NCBI GenBank assembly: GCA_029934775.1
Contig: JAOZLO010000124.1
Location: forward strand, 1 to 7,601
Origin: Desulfocapsaceae bacterium
GTDB taxonomy: Bacteria > Desulfobacterota > Desulfobulbia > Desulfobulbales > Desulfocapsaceae
DNA: 7,601 nucleotides
Reading direction: 5' to 3'
Below the pieces are notes generated by a model. That model made no database searches, was not told the origin of the DNA, and worked only from the letters and a program-made list of their open reading frames with translations. Shown in pieces: positions 1 through 5,231 of this stretch. Every line of letters starts with the position of its first letter. Positions within the stretch are counted from its first letter, which is position 1. The translations under genes and the position numbers were made by a program.

Positions 1-2
1 AG

Positions 3-308
3 TGGGTAATGGTTTTTCTACTCGGGTCCGGGATCAAAATAGTAACCTTACGTGCTTCCCTGGTTGCACTTTTTTTTATCACAGATGGTTATGCAGTGTT
101 AACAGGATCTGTTCAAGGCCTGATAAACAGTACCATTCTAATTCGTTTCATATGGACCCTCCCTTCCTTGTTCCTTGGAGTCTGGATAGGCTCTCGGAAA
201 TTTGAAAGCAGTAATGCAAAGACCTACAAAAAAGTGGTGCTGCTGGTTCTTGCAACTCTGGCTATAGCACTATTAGTCAGAGCTTTTTTTACCCCGCCAA
301 ACCTCTAA
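3..308 (+). CDS. TauE/SafE-family membrane permease, C-terminal fragment
   Basis: The reading frame is open at the left edge of the window and ends at TAA 306-308, so only about the last 100 residues of a longer protein are present. They form three hydrophobic stretches: one just after the edge (IVTLRASLVALFFITDGYAV), a middle one containing IRFIWTLPSLFLGVWIGSR, and a last one containing VVLLVLATLAIALLVRAFF. A Pro-x-x-hydrophobic-Gly-x-x-Gly-Ser-Arg turn followed by a basic, aromatic loop and a final helix is typical of the C-terminal half of TauE/SafE (DUF81) permeases, which move sulfite, sulfoacetate or other organosulfur anions across the inner membrane. The family call is by pattern only; the substrate cannot be read from this piece. 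An ATG at 9-11 is in frame but is unlikely to be the true start. No strong terminator follows; the next gene begins about 150 bases downstream. Confidence 0.6.
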   Translation, partial: WVMVFLLGSGIKIVTLRASLVALFFITDGYAVLTGSVQGLINSTILIRFIWTLPSLFLGVWIGSRKFESSNAKTYKKVVLLVLATLAIALLVRAFFTPPNL

Positions 309-370
309 CCAAACTCATCTGCAACAGAAATCCCCCCGGAACAGATCCATCTTTCTATTTTATATAAAAC

Positions 371-379
371 TGCTATAGT
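371..379 (+). promoter_or_regulatory. Candidate extended -10 promoter for the FapA-family gene
   Basis: TGCTATAGT reads as a TGn extended -10 followed by TATAGT (five of six matches to TATAAT). There is no convincing -35 element 17 bases upstream, which extended -10 promoters can tolerate. Transcription would begin near 386 and give a leader of roughly 75 bases before the ATG at 460. A weak Shine-Dalgarno-like AAGGGG at 443-448 lies 11 bases before that ATG. Confidence 0.35.
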
Positions 380-459
380 ACAGGGTATTTTGATAGACTG
401 GAGTTTTTCAAAGTGACCTGTCTTTCCAGAAGATTTACAAATAAGGGGATTTTTCTGCC

Positions 460-2214
460 ATGAACACAACGCCCTACACAGGCTTTGTCTCATTAGAATA
501 TATTGAGCCAACAATCTGTTTTACCACAGAAAAATGTAAAATTGACGAAAATTACCCAATGGAAAAATTGCCGGTGACCGAGTTAGTAAACGAGGATCAA
601 CCGCTGGTAGAATTTACTGATACAAATTTCCCCGAAACAGGTACATTACTGCAACGGTCAGTGATTGCGGGAGCCAACACCTATTTTTCTGAAGACGATA
701 ATCAAGTTCTGGCAGAGGTAGCCGGATATCCCAGAATTGTTTTTTGTCCTGTCCAGGACAGTGAAGAAAAAGTACTTGAAGTATCGATCGAACCACTCTT
801 TCATCTATCAGACGACAGAATGGAGGCATCGATTATTATTAAACCGCTGCTCTACAACTACACTATGCTTTCCAGTGAAGATCTGTACCACATGCTTACC
901 AGTGCAGGCATTGTGTCAGGGATTGAATATAAGCAGCTGAATTTGATTAAAAAATGCATTCGGGAAAAACTCACAGACTTGGACCAGATTGTTCTTGCCA
1001 GGGGCAGAGAGACCATTGCAGGAACCGATGCCTATCTCAGATTTGAACTTGAAATCGGTCCAATTGCGGGAGAACTGCTACAGGACGGCAGTATCGACTT
1101 CCGGGAACGAAAGATCATGGTACCGGTTTCTGCAGGCCAGGTCATAGCCACTCATATACTGGCAACCAGAGGCAGACCTGGAGTGACTGTACTGGGGGAA
1201 CGATTGAAACAACGACCCGGCCAGGACATTGAAATAAAAACCCTGGAAGACGCGATATACTCTTCTGATAAACAACAGGTTTCAGCAACGAGTGACGGAG
1301 TGCTTTCTGTTGTCCAGGACAGTGTTATCAAGGTCTGCAGCAAGCAGGAAATCCCAGGGGATATTGACTACTCAACAGGCAACATCGAATCGAGAAACAG
1401 CGTTATCATTCACGGCTCAGTTTTCCCTGGTTTCCGGGTGAAAACAGGAGGAGACCTGGAGATTAGGGGCAGCGTCATGTCCACTCAAATTTCCTGCCTG
1501 TCCAACATCGTTATCAAGGGTGGCATAATCGGCAGTAAGAGTTGGGTCTCAGCTACCGGGGACATTGATATCAACTTTATCGAGAAGGGAGAGATCCACT
1601 GTGAAGGTAATTGTGTAATACGCAAACAGTGTTATTACAGCCATATTTCCTCTGGTGGAAGTATACGGTGTAAAGAGCTCAGCGCTATTATTGGTGGTGA
1701 GCTTATTTCCGAAGGCTGTGTTTCCATAGGTGATGCCGGAGCATCGGGTGCTGACCCCGCATTTATCGCAGCAGGAGTCGTCGCTGAAAGACTCTACCAG
1801 TCTAGAAAGCTCGAACTACAACTGAAAGAACACGAGGTATCAATCATACAACGGGTCAAAGGATACACAGGTGTTGCCAGAACCAAGAAACTCCGCAGTC
1901 TCAAGGGTGGAATTGAGGAGATGAAACTCCAGCATTTGCGGATAAACATGATCCCCGGTACAGGCCACTACTCCCACTCCATAGAGGAGACGGATGCAGT
2001 CCGGCCAGCGACTCAGATTACAACTCAGAACGATCAGACAGATACCGAAAGTGTAGACATAGGCAGTATAACCATAGATATCCACGGGACTGTCTTTGCC
2101 GGCACCTTACTCCAGATAGGCAATCGGACTCTGACAGTCGAACATACTACCAGTGGGAGAAAGTTCAAGCTTGACGATACAAAAAGCCATATTCTCGCCA
2201 TGCCGCTTCGCTGA
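460..2214 (+). CDS. DUF342 / FapA-family polymer-like beta-helix protein
   Basis: This is a complete 584-residue cytosolic protein with no signal peptide or membrane segment. Residues 69-95 (AGANTYFSEDD, then AEVAGYPRI) and 180-250 (RGRETIAGTDA, IDFRE, GRPGVTVLGE) match the N-terminal FapA pattern. Residues 299-430 are a run of short Gly- and Ile/Val-rich strands (GDIDYSTGNI, VIIHGSVFPGF, GGDLEIRGSV, GGIIGSK, ATGDIDINFIEKGEI, IGGELISEG) expected to form the right-handed beta-helix of PF03961. Residues 443-495 are charged and probably coiled-coil. Residues 532-584 are the usual small beta C-terminal cap (DIHGTVFAGTLLQIG). The family is named flagellar assembly protein A, and one member in Vibrio is reported to affect polar flagellation through EIIA-Glc. 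Most members are uncharacterised, and no flagellar gene is visible here. The first 60 residues are not recognisable. Start chosen at ATG 460 with AAGGGG upstream; the next in-frame ATG (559) has no ribosome site. Confidence 0.85.
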   Translation: MNTTPYTGFVSLEYIEPTICFTTEKCKIDENYPMEKLPVTELVNEDQPLVEFTDTNFPETGTLLQRSVIAGANTYFSEDDNQVLAEVAGYPRIVFCPVQDSEEKVLEVSIEPLFHLSDDRMEASIIIKPLLYNYTMLSSEDLYHMLTSAGIVSGIEYKQLNLIKKCIREKLTDLDQIVLARGRETIAGTDAYLRFELEIGPIAGELLQDGSIDFRERKIMVPVSAGQVIATHILATRGRPGVTVLGERLKQRPGQDIEIKTLEDAIYSSDKQQVSATSDGVLSVVQDSVIKVCSKQEIPGDIDYSTGNIESRNSVIIHGSVFPGFRVKTGGDLEIRGSVMSTQISCLSNIVIKGGIIGSKSWVSATGDIDINFIEKGEIHCEGNCVIRKQCYYSHISSGGSIRCKELSAIIGGELISEGCVSIGDAGASGADPAFIAAGVVAERLYQSRKLELQLKEHEVSIIQRVKGYTGVARTKKLRSLKGGIEEMKLQHLRINMIPGTGHYSHSIEETDAVRPATQITTQNDQTDTESVDIGSITIDIHGTVFAGTLLQIGNRTLTVEHTTSGRKFKLDDTKSHILAMPLR

Positions 2215-2228
2215 ATACAATGGGTCAA

Positions 2229-3845
2229 TCACACCATTCTCACACAATTTTTACCGTCTTTTTTAGCTCTATAGACGCCTTTATCTGCAGCCTTGACTAA
2301 ATCTTCCGGCCTTTCCATTAAGCTTGTTCTGACAGCTGCACCAACACTGATACTGCCATGCCAGGCTCCCCCCGAAACAGGAACAGTCAAATCTGCTATT
2401 CGAGAATGTATCTGATTTGCAATATTCAACAGACCATCTTTATCCGTGTTGGGACAGATAATCAGAAATTCATCACCTCCCAGACGACAGACTATATCGT
2501 CAGTTCTGACCGAATGACAGAGGTGTTTTGCCAACTCAAAAAGGACAAAATCACCAGCATCATGACCGTAGGTGTCGTTGATTGTTTTAAATCCATCGGC
2601 ATCAATTAACAGACAGGCCACCGGCTTCTCATCACTGTCAGACTGAGGCCATAACTGCTCAAGTGTCTGCATGGCAAAACGTCGATTCGCTATCCCCGTC
2701 AGGGCATCGGTCGTTGCCAGTTTTTTCATCTCCTTGTGAGCTTTTTCAAGCTCAACTCTACTGTCGACAAGGCGAGTATGTTGAATAAGGATAATTCTGT
2801 CCGTCCGCCGCAGGATGAACCAGAGATAGGTAAACAGAGCAACAAGCAGAATCACCACTCCCCATGCTAACTTTTTGATGAGAATCAGGAAAAAAGCGTG
2901 CTGCTGTGTATGATCATAGCAGATGATCAGACGGCCAACTTCGGTCCCTGAGACATCGCTCAGTGGGTAAATCATCCCATGCCATAATTTTCCTTTAAAA
3001 TTCATTCGGTAAGAGACAACCCGATCTCCGGAGTGATCTTCTACCAGCTTATTAAATTCTGCAGGATAGGATGGCTGGGAGTGATAGATCAAAACATCAT
3101 CTGAGAAGCGGTTCCATTCCGCATTGCGACCCAGCATAGTCATGCCTTCCTTCCATGTTTTCTTATTGAGAAATTCCTTATTGATAGTGACTGCCAGCTC
3201 TGTCTCCTGGTTTTCGTGGATACGTGCCAGAACATCCTCTATTTCCTTGCCCAGTTCCAGATAACCTATAAGATTATCACCTTCAAGAACGGGCAGAACC
3301 GTTCTCAGAGTAAAAGTACCCAGCGGCCCCAGTTCAATACCTGAGGCAATCTTTTGAGTCCGTTCCGCTTCAACAGCAGTAAAGCGGTCGATAAAATCAC
3401 CGTGTTTTTCAGGTTTATGTACACGCAGTAAATTGATCCGATCTGATCGGTGAAAGTAGAAATGGGTAATACTGAGTTCCTGTTTAAGCAGTAAAAAAAT
3501 ATCTTCAGAAAGCACAAAAAGGCGTTGCCGATCCTGATCCCTGAAAGCATCCCGAAGATTTTCATTTCGAACGATAATTTTTGCCAGAGCGGCTAATGTA
3601 TCAGAGTGTTCAGCCAGAGAGTCATTCAGTATTTTGATTGAATTATCGAGCAGGTCTTGACTCAATTTATTATCGCTAATTCGATCTAATTTAATGATAA
3701 CAGCAGAGAATCCTCCCAGGAGAAGCATCAGAACAAGTGTCAATGGTATCAGTAAACGCTTCTGAACCAGCTTTGCCTGCACGGTGTCTACTCCATCTGC
3801 TATTGCCATCATTTCTCCGAACTGTTGGTTTTTCTTTTCTCTCAT
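2229..3845 (-). CDS. Membrane diguanylate cyclase, dCache_3-like sensor + GGDEF
   Basis: Predicted to convert two GTP to cyclic di-GMP at the inner membrane under control of a periplasmic ligand. Counting from the ATG at 3845 (538 residues): first membrane helix about 31-51; periplasmic region about 55-310; second helix about 318-346; short helical linker to about 377; GGDEF domain 378-538. The periplasmic part carries the dCache_3 (PF14827-like) pattern: a phenylalanine/tyrosine-rich strand, LLRVHKPEKHGD near 139-150, a basic-glutamate stretch, then GTFTLRTVLPVLEGDNLIGYLELG. In the catalytic domain DALTGIANRR, DADGFKTIND (metal-binding Asp) and RLGGDEF are intact, so activity is expected. 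An RxxD inhibitory site (RTDD) sits exactly five residues before GGDEF, so product inhibition is expected. No EAL or HD-GYP domain follows. The start is uncertain: TTG 3863, ATG 3845, and tandem ATGs at 3812 and 3809 are all in frame, and the last pair has the best Shine-Dalgarno (GGAG). The ligand is unknown. Confidence 0.9.
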   Translation of the reverse strand: MREKKNQQFGEMMAIADGVDTVQAKLVQKRLLIPLTLVLMLLLGGFSAVIIKLDRISDNKLSQDLLDNSIKILNDSLAEHSDTLAALAKIIVRNENLRDAFRDQDRQRLFVLSEDIFLLLKQELSITHFYFHRSDRINLLRVHKPEKHGDFIDRFTAVEAERTQKIASGIELGPLGTFTLRTVLPVLEGDNLIGYLELGKEIEDVLARIHENQETELAVTINKEFLNKKTWKEGMTMLGRNAEWNRFSDDVLIYHSQPSYPAEFNKLVEDHSGDRVVSYRMNFKGKLWHGMIYPLSDVSGTEVGRLIICYDHTQQHAFFLILIKKLAWGVVILLVALFTYLWFILRRTDRIILIQHTRLVDSRVELEKAHKEMKKLATTDALTGIANRRFAMQTLEQLWPQSDSDEKPVACLLIDADGFKTINDTYGHDAGDFVLFELAKHLCHSVRTDDIVCRLGGDEFLIICPNTDKDGLLNIANQIHSRIADLTVPVSGGAWHGSISVGAAVRTSLMERPEDLVKAADKGVYRAKKDGKNCVRMV

Positions 3846-4124
3846 GTACCCCGAGAATATCAATCTTGAAGTGCAAAAACAATTTTTAAAAAGCCCTCAA
3901 CACCGCGCTGTCGCACGATATTCCATTTTGGCCTCAACTACCAAACTATTGCTATTACGAGGATATGTATGTCCGGGCCGGAGAGCATTTCCCAAAGTCT
4001 ACTATCTCCTGCGACCTGCTGCCTCGTGAATCCAGACAAAGGGCAAACCGTTGAAAAAACAGTTAAAGTTTCTTCAGTAAACCACCTGGCAACAATTACC
4101 GAAAAAGCAATAATCAATCGGTAT
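3846..4124. other. Intergenic region between flavoprotein and cyclase genes
   Basis: This 279-base stretch separates two minus-strand genes. I see no credible gene in it; plus-strand open frames here run on into the antisense of the flavoprotein. On the minus strand a weak promoter for the cyclase can be drawn (TTGTTT, 17 bases, TATTCT at 3853-3858). If used, it would put the transcript start near the ATG at 3845 and favour the downstream start codons at 3812/3809. A short GC-rich palindrome (TCCGG-G-CCGGA, 3972-3982) and two hairpins near the flavoprotein end are the only structure. The distance suggests the two genes are separately transcribed, but this is not proven. Confidence 0.4.
4052..4076 (-). 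terminator. A/T-rich hairpin downstream of the flavoprotein gene
   Basis: On the minus strand the arms TGAAGAAAC and GTTTTTTCA pair over 9 bp (one G-U) around a 7-base loop. They lie about 50 bases past the stop codon of the flavoprotein gene. The T-run is inside the 3' arm rather than after it, so this is a poor intrinsic terminator. It may be a weak terminator or an RNA 3'-end stabiliser. A second imperfect hairpin (TACCGA / TCGGTA, 4097-4123, 15-base loop) lies between it and the stop codon. Confidence 0.25.
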
Positions 4125-4691
4125 TTATGTCACGATTTCCCTGGCAAAATCCAGCACCTGCTCTCTGGTTGCCGCATCAAAATTATCCGGGGTAGTGCAT
4201 CTTCCCAGATAGAGTTCTCCTGCTTTGACAGCTTTGTGAGGGGACTGAAGTCGATTAAAGGCGGTGAAAACCGGCTCGGCATTATTTTCATAGGGTCCGG
4301 CCCCGGTTACAAGCAGGGCCTGACGCTGCCCTTCAACTAAAGAGGTATGAGTCGGTTTGTGGTAGTCAATATACAGGCTGTAGGTTCTGTCAATAAAGGT
4401 TTTCAGAGGACCTGCCAGGCCCCAGAAATAGAGCGGTGAAGTGAAAACTACCAGGTCAGCTGCCACCATTTTATCCAGAATTTCCGCAGCATCATCTTTT
4501 TGAATACAACCAACTTTGTCAGGTATATCTTTACATTTTGCACACGCAAGACAGCCGTTGATATCTTTGTCAAAGAGAGAGATAGACTCAACCTCATGAC
4601 CTGCTGAGATGAACTCTTCCTCCATCCATCCTGCTGCTGTTGCTGTATTACCTTTTTTTCGGGCACCACCATGTAACATAAGAATTTTCAT
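4125..4691 (-). CDS. Flavodoxin-fold NAD(P)H-dependent oxidoreductase, Isf-like
   Basis: This 188-residue cytosolic protein has a flavodoxin-like fold. An N-terminal beta strand and phosphate loop (MKILMLHGGARKKGNT) would bind FMN. SPLYFWGLAGPLKTFIDR (85-102) is the second FMN-binding loop of the NADPH-dependent FMN reductase / flavodoxin_2 group. Between them, Cys47, Cys50, Cys53 and Cys62 form CX2CX2CX8C followed by an acidic pair (QKDD). This resembles the compact cluster motif of archaeal and anaerobe iron-sulfur flavoproteins (Isf, CX2CX2CX4-7C), with slightly longer final spacing. A [4Fe-4S] cluster is therefore possible but not certain. Likely role: two-electron reduction of quinones, disulfides, O2 or peroxide, or electron transfer; the substrate is unknown. 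The ATG at 4691 is chosen over upstream frame extension because GAGGTGA lies five bases before it. It is transcribed divergently from the haem sensor kinase. Confidence 0.85.
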   Translation of the reverse strand: MKILMLHGGARKKGNTATAAGWMEEEFISAGHEVESISLFDKDINGCLACAKCKDIPDKVGCIQKDDAAEILDKMVAADLVVFTSPLYFWGLAGPLKTFIDRTYSLYIDYHKPTHTSLVEGQRQALLVTGAGPYENNAEPVFTAFNRLQSPHKAVKAGELYLGRCTTPDNFDAATREQVLDFAREIVT

Positions 4692-4754
4692 ACTGTTCAC
4701 CTCGTTTATTAAATTTCTGATACTGCTCAAAGGGAAGGGTTTTTGTTGCAGATG

Positions 4755-4783
4755 AGAATATTGGTTGGTTTAAATTTTGTCAA
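4755..4783 (-). promoter_or_regulatory. Sigma-70-like promoter of the flavoprotein gene
   Basis: On the minus strand TTGACA (complement of 4778-4783) is separated by exactly 17 bases from TATTCT (complement of 4755-4760). That is a perfect -35 and a four-of-six -10. The transcript would start near 4748 and carry about 57 bases of leader before the ATG at 4691. An imperfect palindrome (ATTTTGT, CAA, ACAAAT; 4774-4789) overlaps the -35 and could be a repressor site. Confidence 0.55.
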
Positions 4784-4888
4784 ACAAATAGTGTTCTCCC
4801 ACCCGGACCAATAAAAATTGATCTCATTCATCCTGCTGCAGGAACCAAACCGAACACTGTTAACTTAGCCACCTACTGTGGAACTAAT

Positions 4889-4917
4889 TTGACAAGATTT
4901 TTTTCTGTTTTTATCCT
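4889..4917 (+). promoter_or_regulatory. Candidate sigma-70 promoter upstream of the sensor kinase
   Basis: TTGACA at 4889-4894 is followed after exactly 17 bases by TATCCT at 4912-4917 (four of six matches). The spacer is T-rich. The -10 is formed by the first unit of the 9-bp tandem repeat. If used, it gives a leader of about 250 bases before the leader ORF, long enough for RNA-level regulation by the hairpins downstream. Confidence 0.4.
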
Positions 4918-4939
4918 GAACATCCTGTCTATCCTGTCT
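4913..4939 (+). repeat. Three-unit 9-bp tandem repeat (ATCCTGtct)
   Basis: Three consecutive 9-base units read ATCCTGAAC, ATCCTGTCT and ATCCTGTCT, then run into a stretch of six A. The last two units are identical and the first shares the ATCCTG core. From general familiarity, short arrays built on ATCCTGTnn occur between genes in many environmental bacteria, so this may be one copy of a dispersed repeat rather than a site specific to this gene. Period and copy number are read directly; the dispersed nature is an inference. Confidence 0.7.
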
Positions 4940-4961
4940 AAAAAATGGGAATTCCTATGCG

Positions 4962-4978
4962 TTTGAATTATTTTCAAA
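4962..4978. repeat. Inverted repeat TTTGAA-N5-TTCAAA
   Basis: This is a perfect 6-bp dyad with a 5-base spacer. It overlaps TTGAAT at 4963-4968, the -35 of a weak second promoter candidate (17-base spacer to CATAAA at 4986-4991). It could be an operator; no matching regulator is in the window. Confidence 0.35.
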
Positions 4979-4983
4979 ACAAG

Positions 4984-5013
4984 TTCATAAATAGGTATTT
5001 CTACCTATATGAA
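4984..5013. promoter_or_regulatory. Long imperfect inverted repeat, candidate operator or hairpin
   Basis: The left arm TTCATAAATAGGTA (4984-4997) and the right arm TACCTATATGAA (5002-5013) are complementary over 12 bp, apart from two extra A bases in the left arm, with loop TTTC. The core ATAGGTA / TACCTAT is a perfect 7-bp match. TACCTAT also fits the NarL-type heptamer consensus TACYYMT, but the two copies point away from each other with a 4-base gap rather than the classical 7-2-7 arrangement. It covers the -10/+1 region of the weak candidate promoter at 4963-4991. There is no T-tract after it, so it is not an intrinsic terminator. An operator for a two-component regulator or an mRNA leader hairpin are both possible. 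Confidence 0.5.
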
Positions 5014-5046
5014 AAAATGTGAGATTGTGATTTAATAAAAAATATC

Positions 5047-5068
5047 TATCACCCCACAAGGGGGTATA
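5047..5068 (+). repeat. GC-rich hairpin ACCCC / GGGGT in the kinase leader
   Basis: ACCCC (5051-5055) pairs with GGGGT (5061-5065) around loop ACAAG, and TAT / ATA extends the stem on either side of a bulged C at 5050. It stands out in an A/T-rich leader. No T-run follows. If transcribed it would be a stable small stem about 110 bases before the leader ORF. Confidence 0.45.
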
Positions 5069-5177
5069 AGTGCCATGGTGGTATCCTTGAGTTTCTGATT
5101 CCAATACAGTCTCACGGTTTCTTGTTTTTTATTATAGCTTTTACGAAGTAAGGCACTGATTGAAAAAAGGAGAAATA

Positions 5178-5231
5178 ATGACACTCTCTCTGCTGAGAAT
5201 GTTGTTTCGTAAAAGGCAGGTGGACTTATGA
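5178..5231 (+). CDS. 17-residue leader ORF coupled to the sensor kinase
   Basis: The mini-ORF encodes MTLSLLRMLFRKRQVDL and ends TGA. Its Shine-Dalgarno (AAAAAAGGAG, then six bases, then ATG) is the strongest in the window. Its stop codon overlaps the kinase start codon as ATGA (kinase ATG 5228-5230, leader TGA 5229-5231), the classic geometry of translational coupling. It is in a different frame from the kinase, so it is not an alternative N-terminus. The peptide is half hydrophobic, half basic. It shows no run of a single amino acid that would suggest amino-acid attenuation. Whether the peptide itself has a role, or only the act of translating it, cannot be told. The call rests on signal quality, not homology, and could be chance. 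Confidence 0.5.
   Translation: MTLSLLRMLFRKRQVDL

Larger units (their letters stand above)
4692..5177. other. Divergent intergenic regulatory region
   Basis: 486 bases lie between the flavoprotein start and the kinase leader ORF, with no credible gene in any frame; open frames here are short, lack ribosome sites and have biased composition. The region holds the flavoprotein promoter on the minus strand, two candidate plus-strand promoters for the kinase, a 13-base palindrome (TCCTGC-T-GCAGGA, 4831-4843), a 9-bp tandem repeat and three inverted repeats between 4962 and 5068. Its length and the density of symmetric sites suggest transcription-factor control or a structured 5' leader. I do not recognise a known riboswitch class in it. 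Confidence 0.5.

Noticed and set aside
2..205. 67-residue frame starting GTG at the left edge
   Set aside because: It overlaps the transporter fragment in another frame, lacks membrane character and has many Cys/His/Arg residues typical of a shadow frame.
3969..4340. 123-residue plus-strand open frame across the flavoprotein 3' end
   Set aside because: Half is antisense to a clear flavodoxin-fold gene, it has no family features, and no Shine-Dalgarno precedes its start.
4913..4939. Possible CRISPR array
   Set aside because: Units are only 9 bases, directly adjacent, with no spacers and no cas gene nearby.
5047..5177. Possible c-di-GMP (GEMM) or other known riboswitch before the kinase
   Set aside because: The conserved GEMM core and tetraloop-receptor pattern are not present, and no other class signature was recognised by eye.
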